Below, in pieces: positions 27,830-36,551 of a stretch of 64,000 nucleotides of DNA. The stretch is from NCBI RefSeq assembly GCF_016724845.1, contig NZ_CP068082.1:4340001-4404000 (forward strand). Direction: 5' to 3'. Positions within the stretch are counted from its first letter, which is position 1; the number at the start of each line of letters is the position of its first letter. This stretch comes from Sphingobacterium spiritivorum (lineage in GTDB: Bacteria > Bacteroidota > Bacteroidia > Sphingobacteriales > Sphingobacteriaceae). The notes beneath the pieces are model-generated. The model was given only the letters and a program-made list of their open reading frames with translations, did no database searches and was not told where the DNA came from. Both the position numbers and the translations under genes were made by a program.

Positions 27830-29134
27830 TTAAGACCGCGTAATCTTGACTTTTTTATTCTTCATCTTAGTTACCTGAGACTGTTTCATCGCCAAGGTAG
27901 CTTTTGATCTTCTGACAGCTACATAAGACATTGTTTCTTTGACTTCTATGATTCCTACATCGTCTTTTTCTATTTCCGGAATCTTAAGCAGATAACCCAC
28001 AATATCAATCTTATTTATCTTATCCTTCTTACCGGCATTTACATGTAAGGTCATGAAAGGAGAGTTGTGGGGCATGGGATGGTCTTCTGTGACAATCTCT
28101 TCTTCAATTTCATCCGGAAGATACGCATAGTTTTCGTCAGTTGTCAGGATCACATATACATTACCGGCTGCTTTCATACGTGCAGTACGGCCGTTGCGAT
28201 GTACAAAAGCATCTTCTTTATAAGGAAGCTGATAATGAATAATAGAATCAATCTCCGGAATATCCAGACCTCTGGCAGCCAGATCTGTAGTAATCAGAAT
28301 CTGTGAAGTGCCATTTCTGAACTTGAGCAGCGTGAGTTCCCTGTCCGCCTGCTCCATTCCTCCGTGAAAGGCATCATGGATGAGTTCGCGATCCATTAAC
28401 AGTTCGGAAATATGATCTACTGCGTCTCTGTGGTTACAGAAGATGAGCATACGTTTATTTCCAATCTGACAAATCAGGTTAAACAATGTTCTCAATTTTT
28501 CCTTTGGCCGGCAGATTACCTTTTTTATGGTCAGGTCCGGAGCAGCATCACTGTTGTCCAGATAGTCAATCGTAAGGGCATTGGAGATGCCGGTGAAAGA
28601 TGGAATCTCTTCCATCTGTGTCGCAGATGTGAGTATACGCTGTTTGAGCACAGAAAGCTGATCAATGATAAAGGACATATCCTCCTGAAAGCCAAATTCC
28701 AGCGACTTGTCAAACTCGTCCAGAATCAAGCTGTGCAACTGTGCGGTATCCAGGTTTTCACTGCGCAAATGATAGGCTATACGACCGGGTGTACCAATGA
28801 TGATATCCGGTGCGTGTTTGAGTGCTGTTCGCTCTTCACGGGTAGAATGGCCGCCATAGCAGCAGACTACACGTTTACCATGAAATACTTTTTTGGAAAC
28901 AGATTCAATCTGCTGTGCAAGTTCTCGTGTAGGAGCTAAAACCAGACATTGAGGACCTTTTTTAGTCGTATCAAAGGAATAAGAAGCAGCAAGCAGGAAT
29001 GCCAGTGTTTTTCCGGTTCCGGTGGGGGATAATAAAATAATATCCTGCTTTAATTTTAAGGAATTTACAACCTCACTTTGCATCTCATTTAAAGATGAGA
29101 TGTTCATTCTGCTTAATATAGCTTCAATCTGCAT
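27830..29134 (-). CDS. DEAD-box-type RNA helicase with DbpA-like C-terminus
   Basis: ATP-dependent RNA helicase of 434 residues. Core motifs in order: Q-like region MNISSLNEMQSEVV, motif I SPTGTGKTLAFLLAA (near residue 40), Ia APTRELAQQ, Ib GTPGRIAYHL, motif II as DEFD (LILDEFDKSLEFGFQ) rather than DEAD, motif III SAT, V TTDLAARGLD and VI HRNGRTAR. After residue about 360, the KINKIDIVGYLLKIPEIEKD segment resembles the RNA-binding DbpA domain, which docks on rRNA. A role in ribosome assembly is inferred from this. A -7 box lies just before the start and a predicted sRNA gene is divergent from it. Confidence 0.93.
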   Translation of the reverse strand: MQIEAILSRMNISSLNEMQSEVVNSLKLKQDIILLSPTGTGKTLAFLLAASYSFDTTKKGPQCLVLAPTRELAQQIESVSKKVFHGKRVVCCYGGHSTREERTALKHAPDIIIGTPGRIAYHLRSENLDTAQLHSLILDEFDKSLEFGFQEDMSFIIDQLSVLKQRILTSATQMEEIPSFTGISNALTIDYLDNSDAAPDLTIKKVICRPKEKLRTLFNLICQIGNKRMLIFCNHRDAVDHISELLMDRELIHDAFHGGMEQADRELTLLKFRNGTSQILITTDLAARGLDIPEIDSIIHYQLPYKEDAFVHRNGRTARMKAAGNVYVILTTDENYAYLPDEIEEEIVTEDHPMPHNSPFMTLHVNAGKKDKINKIDIVGYLLKIPEIEKDDVGIIEVKETMSYVAVRRSKATLAMKQSQVTKMKNKKVKITRS

Positions 29135-29138
29135 GTAA

Positions 29139-29146
29139 CAAAACTA
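29139..29146 (-). promoter_or_regulatory. -7 element of the DEAD-box helicase gene
   Basis: TAGTTTTG on the minus strand, an exact TAnnTTTG match, ends 4 bases before the ATG at 29134. No -33 TTG is found at a normal distance. If used, the mRNA would have essentially no leader. Confidence 0.4.
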
Positions 29147-29226
29147 ATGATAAAATAGCGATTTAGAGACCTAATGTCAAGAATATGTCTGAAATCTGTT
29201 AAAACTATGTTAAAGCCTTCGTGTAA

Positions 29227-29259
29227 TTTGGACAATAAGGCCGAATCGGGGTATATTTG
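29227..29259 (+). promoter_or_regulatory. Promoter of predicted sRNA gene 1
   Basis: TTTG (29227-29230), 21-base spacer, TATATTTG (29252-29259): both elements match the Bacteroidota consensus exactly at a standard spacing. No reading frame follows. The only plausible product is the short RNA ending at the terminator at 29293-29331. A-rich, CTGTTAAAA-containing sequence further upstream is also found upstream of the second copy at 59 kb. Confidence 0.65.
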
Positions 29260-29264
29260 GTCTT

Positions 29265-29331
29265 TCATAATTTAGGTTAATAATTGGTTAGTATAGGTCT
29301 TCAATCTCCCCGGTTGGAGACCTATCTTTTT
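29265..29331 (+). ncRNA. Predicted small RNA, family copy 1
   Basis: About 67 nt between a consensus promoter and an intrinsic terminator, in the gap between the divergent DEAD-box helicase gene and the convergent tolC-like gene. The 5' part (29263-29293) contains AGGTTAATAATTGGTTAGTA, nearly identical over about 31 bases to the second copy at 59202-59233 on the other strand. The 3' part is a hairpin: AUAGGUCUUCAAUC pairs with GGUUGGAGACCUAU (two or more G-U pairs), with a UCCCC-containing loop, followed by CUUUUU. The stem pairs properly only in plus-strand RNA (G-U pairs there, A-C mismatches on the other strand), which fixes the orientation. The lower stem differs from copy 2 while pairing and the UCCCCG loop are kept. 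Family not recognised. The hairpin overlaps the stop of the tolC-like gene. Confidence 0.65.
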
Positions 29332-30638
29332 ATATATTGATCAGATAACAGGTTTTGAATTATCTTTCCGGTCATCCATTCAGATAAAGCATTATTCAAT
29401 ACATCGTACTGGGCCATTAATAATTGGTTCTTTGCGGCTTTGTAAGCTGAAACATCCACTTTTCCATACTCATACTTCACTTTGGTTGTTTCATATGCTT
29501 TACTGGCATATATAGATGCCTCAGTCAGTGTGGTCTCCAGTTCAGCATATTGCTGTTGTTTTCTGGACTGATTTTGCAGCTCATTTTTTAACTCCGTTTC
29601 CTTTTTTGTAATGACTTCCTGTTGCTGAAGAATATCAATATTCTTGCGGGTTCTCAATCGCCTCACATCTCCTTTGGAGAAGATAGGAATAGAGAGATTC
29701 AGTCCGAGATATTGACTCCTGTTGTCTTTCAGCTGACTGCCAAATTTGAAAGATGTATCGAAGATCTGGTCGATAGCTGTAGCATAAAATGTGCCGTATG
29801 AATAGTTTAAACGTACCGTTGGCAGATATTGATGCAGGAGTTGCCTGTATTCCTGCTGAAGTTTCTGCTGCGTCAACTGTTCTTTCATAACAGAAGGGTT
29901 ATTCTCCCATAGGACGGATGGGGAAGGATGATCGTAGGACGGTATATCTTTTAAAAGATTCATATTTGCCACAGAAATATCTTCTTTGTTGATCAACTGT
30001 ACCAGTAAGGCCTTTTTATTAAGTTCATCCTGTTCGGCTTGTTTAAGCAGCTTTTGTTCCTGTGTATAGATGACCTGTATATCATAGATGTCACTTTCAG
30101 GTTTGGCGCCGTCTGCCACTTCCTTTTCAATACGATCCAGTTGCTCTTTGGAATTTACAAGCTGATGCGTAATGACTTTTTTCAATTCCTGGGCGGCCAA
30201 TGCCTCTGTATAGCGCTGAATCAGTAAGGATGCAAATTCCTGATCAATGACTGCTTTATCTGCCTGTGCTATAGCCGTCTGTAGTCTGCTTATGCGGGAT
30301 TTGTTTAAATCCTCAAAGTTGAAGAGGTTGATTCCGGCATCTACAGAAATATTATCCGATTGTATATTGGCACTTTCACGTGCATTGGTCTGCGGGTTGA
30401 TAGTAGAACCAAAATTATAAAAATGGTTGATCCGCGCAGAAATATCTGGTAAAAAACGGGAGGCCTTATTTATCTCGGCTGCCCGGAATGCCTTTATCTG
30501 CAGATTATGGATCTTTACATCGAGATGGTTTTCCATACCCCATACCATACACTGCTCTAAAGTGTAAAGTTGCTGGGTGCTTCCCCATAACGGGAAGCCC
30601 AGCATCATTAATAATAAACAAACAATACTTTTATTCAT
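29322..30638 (-). CDS. TolC-family outer-membrane efflux channel
   Basis: Outer-membrane factor of 438 residues that forms the exit duct of a tripartite pump. A signal peptide (cut near WGSTQQ) is followed by two repeats of long coiled-coil helices and short barrel strands typical of TolC: YTLEQCMVWGMENHLDVKI at the start, heptad-rich helices near 115-215 and 330-420, and barrel segments such as LNYSYGTFYATA and YLGLNLSIPIFSKGD. It is last in a four-gene operon (HlyD, ATPase, permease, TolC), and its start overlaps the permease stop by 8 bases. The stop codon lies within the terminator hairpin of the convergent sRNA gene. Confidence 0.93.
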   Translation of the reverse strand: MNKSIVCLLLMMLGFPLWGSTQQLYTLEQCMVWGMENHLDVKIHNLQIKAFRAAEINKASRFLPDISARINHFYNFGSTINPQTNARESANIQSDNISVDAGINLFNFEDLNKSRISRLQTAIAQADKAVIDQEFASLLIQRYTEALAAQELKKVITHQLVNSKEQLDRIEKEVADGAKPESDIYDIQVIYTQEQKLLKQAEQDELNKKALLVQLINKEDISVANMNLLKDIPSYDHPSPSVLWENNPSVMKEQLTQQKLQQEYRQLLHQYLPTVRLNYSYGTFYATAIDQIFDTSFKFGSQLKDNRSQYLGLNLSIPIFSKGDVRRLRTRKNIDILQQQEVITKKETELKNELQNQSRKQQQYAELETTLTEASIYASKAYETTKVKYEYGKVDVSAYKAAKNQLLMAQYDVLNNALSEWMTGKIIQNLLSDQYIKR

Positions 30639-33045
30639 ATTTCAACACATTCAGGATATCCAGTCTGGTAGCTCTGTATGCTTTGGACAAGACAACGGTT
30701 AAAGTAAGGATCAGCATAAGAATGATAGCTATAAGAAAGGTCTGCCAGCTGATAGCAATGCGATAGGCGAAATTGTTCAGCCAGGTATTGATAAAATAAT
30801 AACTTGGCAGCAGTGCAAGTATAAAGCCGACTACGGAGATCCAGATGTACTGACGGGTTAGAAACAACAGCAGATCTTTGGTTTCTGCACCCATTACCTT
30901 ACGTATAGCGATCTCTTTAAATCTTCTTTCAATAGAGTAGGAGGCCAACGCAAATAATCCGAATAAGGCGATCAGTATAACGACAATATTCATTACAGCA
31001 AACAGGTTTCTTTGTTTGACAACATTTTCATACGTTCGTGCAAATCTTTTATCCACAAACTCATAGCTGAATGGATGCAGATCATCGACATTGGTTTTCC
31101 AGTATTTTTCAATCTCCGAGATTGTCTTCTCCATATGTTCCGGACTTATCTTGACTGAAATATTAGTAATATTTCCTTCCATCCACGGAAAAGCTTTTAA
31201 ATGGAAAAATGTCATAGCTTCTATCTTCTGTTGAAGACCTTTTAGGTTAAAATCATTGACTATACCAATTACTTTAAAAGTTTTCCCCATGAAACGGACT
31301 TCTTTACCGACTATATCTTTTTCCTTGAGCATATCCGCTGCTGTCTGATTAAGCATAACGGAGCCGGTAGAATCTGAGCCCAGATTTTTATCGAAAGACC
31401 GGCCGCTAATCGTATTTATCTTTAACATTTCGAGGTAGCCGAAATCCAGACCCATATTTTGTCCCTGTATAGAGATGTCTTTATATTCCAGACTGGAACT
31501 CGAATTGGCTCCGCCTCCCAGAGTGAAGGAACTGATATTGACATCCTGTACTGCATTTATCTTTAACAGTTGCTGCTTTATCCTTTCATAGTTATTGAAC
31601 TTTTGATTTTCAGGATACTGTTTTATAAATGATATAGTCAACACCTGATCACTGTTGAAGCCCAGATCCTTGTTTATCATGTAGTTAACTTGTTTGTGCA
31701 CCATTAATCCTGATATCAGAAAGAATGTGGCTATGGTAAATTGCAGACTCAGGATGCCATTTCTGAACCAGGTGCCGGATTTACTTCTGGAATAGTTTCC
31801 TTTAAGTACTTTTAATACATCAAATTTAGCTACATAGATGGCCGGAATAAGACCTGCAAAGATCAATAAGATCAGAAACAACAGCAACATGTGAGGAAGG
31901 AAATCCAGCAGGTTGAGTGTCATCGTCTTACCCAACAGGGAATTATAGGATGGCAAAAGTACTTCAGTAATACCGGCAGCGAGAATAATGCTGACAATAG
32001 AAGTGATACAGGTTTCAAAAAGAAATTGCAATATGATATGCTTTTTGTCAGCACCTACTACTTTACGCACGCCGATTTCTTTTGCACGCTTGATCGCGTA
32101 GGCCACAGTCAGATTGACATAATTAAAGATCGAGAGGAGCAACACCAATATGGAAATACCGACATTGATCTTTAGGAAAAGCAGATTTCCGCTTCCTTCC
32201 GGAAAACCTGTTCTTTTAGATATCAGTCTGCTTTCAGACAGCGATTGCAGAGACACTGTGATCGAGCCATATTTGCCTAGAAATTCATTTAATGAGATAC
32301 CGGCTTCTTTCGCATATTTCACTGCCCGTTCATTCAGGTAGATTTCATCAATCTGTTTTTTGACAAGATCCCTCTTTGCGGGATCTTTGAGCTTCAGCAA
32401 TACTGTAAATTCAAAATCTCCCCAGGAGTTGGCTTTTCTCTTGATATCTTTCTCCATAGCTGTATAAACTGCATTGGGAGCAATAGATGATTTTCCGGGG
32501 ATACGGTATACAGCGGTGACCACGTAGCTTTCCTTATTATCTGTCGTGATAATCTGATCGATGGGATTGGCTGTACCGAATATCCGTTTTGCTTCCGACT
32601 CTTCCAGAGCCATCGTATTTTGTGAAGAAGAAAACTGGCAGACAGAGCCTTGTACGATTTCAAAAGGGAAAAACTCAAAAAAAGATCCTTGTGTATTTAT
32701 GGTTTTGGTCAGTATTTCCGTTTTGCCATTGACCTTAAAGTATTGATCAAAGTAATAGGCTCTGTATTGACAGTAACTTTCTATTTCATTCGATTTTTCC
32801 ATGAGGATGGGCACAAGAGGGCCGGGGCTGCTGTTCCACATCATATCTTCACTAATGTTGGTCATGACCTCGAAGACCTTATCTTTCTCCGGATTCCACT
32901 TGTTATAGGCATGTTCATCATTCCAGTACAGGAGAGACAAGATCACTCCCGTCACTCCGAGTGTGAGACCGATCAGTGTCAGGATCGTGAATACCTTATT
33001 GTGTGTGGCATTGTAAATAAATATTTTAAACCAGTTTTTTATCAT
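30631..33045 (-). CDS. MacB/FtsX-type ABC transporter permease (long, duplicated form)
   Basis: Inner-membrane permease of 804 residues with the fused two-unit layout common in Bacteroidota. The first unit has a transmembrane helix at 20-42 (FTILTLIGLTLGVTGVILSL), a MacB-like periplasmic domain, and FtsX helices around 285-410 with AYAIKRAKEIGVRKVVGA. The second unit has a helix near 430, another periplasmic domain, and C-terminal FtsX helices with SYSIERRFKEIAIRKVMGA. The paired EIGVRKVVGA / EIAIRKVMGA motifs are coupling loops for the ATPase. Such proteins work by mechanotransmission, driving export of small molecules, peptides or lipoproteins from the periplasm. The substrate here is unknown. 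The ATPase gene ends 42 bases upstream. Confidence 0.93.
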   Translation of the reverse strand: MIKNWFKIFIYNATHNKVFTILTLIGLTLGVTGVILSLLYWNDEHAYNKWNPEKDKVFEVMTNISEDMMWNSSPGPLVPILMEKSNEIESYCQYRAYYFDQYFKVNGKTEILTKTINTQGSFFEFFPFEIVQGSVCQFSSSQNTMALEESEAKRIFGTANPIDQIITTDNKESYVVTAVYRIPGKSSIAPNAVYTAMEKDIKRKANSWGDFEFTVLLKLKDPAKRDLVKKQIDEIYLNERAVKYAKEAGISLNEFLGKYGSITVSLQSLSESRLISKRTGFPEGSGNLLFLKINVGISILVLLLSIFNYVNLTVAYAIKRAKEIGVRKVVGADKKHIILQFLFETCITSIVSIILAAGITEVLLPSYNSLLGKTMTLNLLDFLPHMLLLFLILLIFAGLIPAIYVAKFDVLKVLKGNYSRSKSGTWFRNGILSLQFTIATFFLISGLMVHKQVNYMINKDLGFNSDQVLTISFIKQYPENQKFNNYERIKQQLLKINAVQDVNISSFTLGGGANSSSSLEYKDISIQGQNMGLDFGYLEMLKINTISGRSFDKNLGSDSTGSVMLNQTAADMLKEKDIVGKEVRFMGKTFKVIGIVNDFNLKGLQQKIEAMTFFHLKAFPWMEGNITNISVKISPEHMEKTISEIEKYWKTNVDDLHPFSYEFVDKRFARTYENVVKQRNLFAVMNIVVILIALFGLFALASYSIERRFKEIAIRKVMGAETKDLLLFLTRQYIWISVVGFILALLPSYYFINTWLNNFAYRIAISWQTFLIAIILMLILTLTVVLSKAYRATRLDILNVLKYE

Positions 33046-33087
33046 GATTGAGCATGTTTTAGTTGAGTAAGTATCCGGGCAGTCTGC

Positions 33088-33789
33088 TTATTTGGTGAAA
33101 ATATCGACTGTTTTCTGATTTATCTTTTCACTCAGAATCTCTCCGTCTTTCATCGTAATTATTTTTTGAGAAAAAGCGGCATCATGAGCAGAATGGGTAA
33201 CCATGAGTATGGTGGCGCCTCCGGCATGCAAGCGCGTCAGCAATTCCATTACCTCATTTCCGTTTGTGCTGTCCAGATTTCCTGTAGGCTCATCTGCAAG
33301 TATAATTTTCGGATTATTGATCAAAGCTCTGGCTACAGCTACACGCTGTTGCTGTCCTCCGGAGAGTTGCTGTGGATAATGTTGCAGCCGGTGCGCAATA
33401 TTTAGTTTTTCAGCAATTTCATGGATACGGCTCTTGCGTTCTGCTGCAGGTACTTTATTATAGATAAGGGGAAGTTCAATATTGTCAAAAACGCTTAGTT
33501 CATCAATCAGATTGAAATTCTGGAAGATAAAACCAATGTTAGCTTTGCGGACTTTAGATCTTCCGGATTCAGAGAGCTTTGCAATTTCTTTACCCAGAAG
33601 TTGATAACTGCCTGCACTTATATTGTCCAGCAGACCTACAATATTCAATAAAGTGGATTTACCACAGCCTGAAGGTCCCATAATGGATACAAATTCTCCT
33701 TCAGTAATCGTCAGATTAATATTATTGAGTGCCTTGGTCTGTACTTCTTCAGTGGTAAATACCTTGGTTAAGTCTTTAATGTGTATCAT
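33088..33789 (-). CDS. MacB/LolD-type ABC transporter ATPase
   Basis: Cytoplasmic ATP-binding subunit of 233 residues. Walker A GPSGCGKSTLLN, Q-loop FIFQNFNLIDELSVF, signature LSGGQQQRVAVARAL, Walker B ILADEPTGNLDS, and switch histidine in TILMVTHSAHDA. The NLDS after Walker B is typical of the MacB/LolD/FtsE branch, matching the FtsX-type permease downstream. It lies 11 bases after the HlyD-type gene in the same operon. Confidence 0.96.
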   Translation of the reverse strand: MIHIKDLTKVFTTEEVQTKALNNINLTITEGEFVSIMGPSGCGKSTLLNIVGLLDNISAGSYQLLGKEIAKLSESGRSKVRKANIGFIFQNFNLIDELSVFDNIELPLIYNKVPAAERKSRIHEIAEKLNIAHRLQHYPQQLSGGQQQRVAVARALINNPKIILADEPTGNLDSTNGNEVMELLTRLHAGGATILMVTHSAHDAAFSQKIITMKDGEILSEKINQKTVDIFTK

Positions 33790-33800
33790 ATTGATATGTG

Positions 33801-35039
33801 TTAATTTAGATTTAGCAGTTGTATATTTTTATAATCCTCATAGCCGGATGTAATGATTCTGTCACCTTCTTTGAGTCCGGAGATAACTTCGTAATAATAA
33901 GGATTCTCTCTCCCTAATTCTATGGAGCGTCTGTTTGCTTTATTGCCCTCCACGACAAAGATCCATTTCCCCTGGCTTACATTACTAAAAGTTCCTTTAG
34001 GAATGACCAGTTTCTTTTCTTTTCCGGACAATATCAGCTTGACTCCGAATGAAAGTCCCTGTTGCAGTCCCTCAGGTTGTTTATCTGTAAAGTCCAGTTC
34101 TATTTTAAACTGACCGTTTTTGACTTCAGGAAGAATCTTGGAAACACGTACCGGTACTGATTCTCCTTTCATCTCAATATTTCCGGTTTGACCGGAATTG
34201 ATTTTTTCCAGATAGAATTCATCGATCATAGCCATGAGTTTATACCCTTTCATGACATCTACCTTACCTATACTTGTACCCGCCTGATAGGTCTGGCCGA
34301 GTACGGCATCGAAAGAGCTGAGACGACCGGTAACGGGAGCCAAGACCAGAAAATTTTTCTTATTCTCCCTCAGCGTTTCCAAACTTTTTTGCATGGCCTG
34401 TAAAGCCTGATTGATCTGAGCGATTTGTATCTGATTAATTTCCTTTTCTCTGGATATATTTTTCTGAATCAGATTTTTTCGTTCTTCCTGATATCTGTGT
34501 TTCTCCTGTGTCTTTTCCCATTCGTTTTTTGCTAATACTTTATTCAAATAGAGCTTCTGATTCATATCATATTGCAATTTGGTATCATTATAATCATGAT
34601 CAATAGTGATCAGTTCCTTCGAAAGTTCCAGTTCCTGGTTTCTTAGCGACAACTTCTGTACATTGAGATTATTCATCTGTTCAATAATAGCAGTCTCCTG
34701 CGAAAGAAAATTGAATTCTGTATTAGGGTTGTACAATCTGGCCAAAGGCATTCCCTGAGTTACCATTGCACCGTTTTCTACAAACAACTCCTGTACAGCA
34801 CCTCCCTCTACAATATTGATTAACATAGCATGTAGCGGATCTACCTGTGCCTGAAATACAACAAAGTCTTCAAAACTATCATACTTAACTGCTTTGATCT
34901 GTACTTCTTCCTTTTTTATATTCAAGGACGAAGGCCGTGTAGCCAGGTAGATGCCGGCGGCTATAATCGCTAAAAAACCTAAAATTGATAGGGCAATGTA
35001 TTGTTTTTTTCTATTTTTACGAGGGATTGCTATATCCAT
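33801..35039 (-). CDS. HlyD/MacA-type periplasmic adaptor protein
   Basis: Membrane-fusion protein of 412 residues linking the ABC permease to the TolC channel. It has one N-terminal membrane helix (YIALSILGFLAIIAAGIYLA), a lipoyl/barrel-sandwich half at VQELFVENGAMVTQGMPLARL, a long alpha-hairpin coiled coil (about 90-210), a second lipoyl half (VTGRLSSFDAVLGQTY), and a beta-barrel with the C-terminal VVEGNKANRRSIELG and GLKEGDRIITSGY. The start is placed at the ATG 35039 (MDIAIPRKNRKK). The upstream in-frame ATG at 35111 would add 24 residues unlike a signal and would crowd the regulatory region. First gene of the pump operon. Confidence 0.92.
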   Translation of the reverse strand: MDIAIPRKNRKKQYIALSILGFLAIIAAGIYLATRPSSLNIKKEEVQIKAVKYDSFEDFVVFQAQVDPLHAMLINIVEGGAVQELFVENGAMVTQGMPLARLYNPNTEFNFLSQETAIIEQMNNLNVQKLSLRNQELELSKELITIDHDYNDTKLQYDMNQKLYLNKVLAKNEWEKTQEKHRYQEERKNLIQKNISREKEINQIQIAQINQALQAMQKSLETLRENKKNFLVLAPVTGRLSSFDAVLGQTYQAGTSIGKVDVMKGYKLMAMIDEFYLEKINSGQTGNIEMKGESVPVRVSKILPEVKNGQFKIELDFTDKQPEGLQQGLSFGVKLILSGKEKKLVIPKGTFSNVSQGKWIFVVEGNKANRRSIELGRENPYYYEVISGLKEGDRIITSGYEDYKNIQLLNLN

Positions 35040-35149
35040 TATTCTTGAATTATGTAGTTGATAATTCTGCAATAATATCTGTGCCATCTGCTTAATTAAA
35101 ATGTAATTCATTGATTATCAGATTGTGTTTTTGTGATGGTATATTTTAG

Positions 35150-35187
35150 TGTTCGGTTTCGGACACTTGTTTGTCCGGTAGTGAACA
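35150..35187. promoter_or_regulatory. Tandem 16-bp dyads, candidate regulator binding sites
   Basis: Two similar dyads lie between the divergent pump and two-component operons: TGTTCGGTTTCGGACA (35150-35165) and TGTCCGGTAGTGAACA (35172-35187). Both fit TGTYCG-N4-CGRACA, with two mismatches in the right arm of the second. Their centres are 22 bp apart, two helical turns, as expected for side-by-side dimers. The inner arms also form CGGACA-N6-TGTCCG. The adjacent NtrC-type regulator is the obvious candidate protein (inference). Confidence 0.55.
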
Positions 35188-35201
35188 ATTAGCTGTGTGA
35201 A

Positions 35202-36551
35202 ATGAAAAAAGTTGAAGCTTCTGTTTTAGTCGTAGATGATCAGGAAGAGGTGTTGATCGCCTCCAGACTGATACTGAAAAGATATTTTGAAACAGTAAAT
35301 GTATTGTCTGATCCTGGTCAGTTGCTGGATAAAATCCGGAGTTGTGAAGCTGATGTTGTCTTGCTGGATATGAACTATCGTCTGGGCTATGAAAATGGAA
35401 GAGAAGGGATATACAGGTTAACAGAAGTGCAGGAATATTTTCCGCAGGTCAGGATTATACTGATGACTTCCTATGCCAATGTAGAAACGGCAGTGGAAGG
35501 CATCAAGTTGGGAGCCATAGATTATATTCTGAAACCCTGGGATAATGATAAGCTGATAGAAATAGTGAAATCTGCCGTACAACAGATTCGTAAAGCTAAA
35601 AAGATTGCTGTTCCATCAGCGCCGGTATTTTTTCTGGGAAGTTCACCAAAGATCCAAAAAGTATATCAGATGGGGGAGCGGGTAGCAAAAACAGATGCGA
35701 CCGTATTGATCCAGGGAGAAAACGGGACAGGGAAATATGTATTGGCAGAGTATATTCATAAACATTCTTCGAGAAGAGATCGTCCTTTTATACATGTAGA
35801 TCTGGGCTCCCTGAATGAAAACCTGTTTGAAAGCGAATTGTTCGGTTATGTAAGGGGAGCATTTACTGATGCACGTGCGGATACAGCAGGTAGATTTGAA
35901 CAGGCTGATGGAGGAACTATCTTTCTGGATGAGATCGGAAATATACCGCTGCATCTGCAGTCAAAATTATTGCAGGTTATACAAAGTAAGGGTGTAACCA
36001 GACTGGGAGAATCCAAAGTAAGACAGCTGGATGTAAGGATTATCACTGCAACAAATGTTGATCTGGAATCAGCTGTAAAGGAAAAGACTTTTCGCGAAGA
36101 TCTGTATTATCGTATACATACGGTGTCGCTTTATCTTCCTGCATTGCGGGAACGGAGAGACGATATAGCGGATATGTTGCGGTTCTTTATGAAACACATG
36201 ACCGAAAAATACGATATGGAAATGTTGCATATCGGAGACACTACGCTGAGACAATTGGAACAATATGAATGGCGGGGTAATATACGGGAACTTCAGAATC
36301 GTATAGAGCGTGCAGTGATATTAGTAGATCAGCCGGAGCTTACTCTTGAGCATATGGGATTTGAAGGAGCACTGGCATTAGTGAAAAGTAAAGAGGAGAC
36401 GACTATAAGCGATGTGGAACGTAACCTGATAATTGACAGTTTACATAAGTATGCCGGAAATATCAGTAAAGCCGCTCATGAACTCGGAGTATCCAGGGCA
36501 GCTTTATATCGCAAATTAGAAAAATACAGTATTCCAAATCCAAACGAATGA
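35202..36551 (+). CDS. NtrC-family response regulator (sigma-54 activator type)
   Basis: Three-domain response regulator of 449 residues. The receiver domain (1-120) has the phospho-acceptor Asp56 in VVLLDMNYR and Lys in YILKPWD. The AAA+ domain (about 145-375) has Walker A GENGTGKYVLAEYI, the sigma-54 loop as GAFTDA rather than GAFTGA, Walker B GGTIFLDEIGNI, and the RIHTVSLYLPALRER arginine-finger region. A Fis-type helix-turn-helix closes the protein (YAGNISKAAHELGVSRAALYRKL). GAFTDA is common in Bacteroidota members. The kinase gene overlaps its stop by 4 bases. It presumably controls the divergent efflux operon through the dyads at 35150-35187. Confidence 0.95.
   Translation: MKKVEASVLVVDDQEEVLIASRLILKRYFETVNVLSDPGQLLDKIRSCEADVVLLDMNYRLGYENGREGIYRLTEVQEYFPQVRIILMTSYANVETAVEGIKLGAIDYILKPWDNDKLIEIVKSAVQQIRKAKKIAVPSAPVFFLGSSPKIQKVYQMGERVAKTDATVLIQGENGTGKYVLAEYIHKHSSRRDRPFIHVDLGSLNENLFESELFGYVRGAFTDARADTAGRFEQADGGTIFLDEIGNIPLHLQSKLLQVIQSKGVTRLGESKVRQLDVRIITATNVDLESAVKEKTFREDLYYRIHTVSLYLPALRERRDDIADMLRFFMKHMTEKYDMEMLHIGDTTLRQLEQYEWRGNIRELQNRIERAVILVDQPELTLEHMGFEGALALVKSKEETTISDVERNLIIDSLHKYAGNISKAAHELGVSRAALYRKLEKYSIPNPNE

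Noticed and set aside
28412..28939. A 175-codon plus-strand frame
   Set aside because: Lies fully antisense to the well-supported DEAD-box helicase gene and has no recognisable domain.
35069..35086. TGGCAC...TTGCA on the minus strand just upstream of the HlyD gene, resembling a sigma-54 promoter
   Set aside because: The GG and GC dinucleotides are 13 bases apart; sigma-54 promoters need 10.
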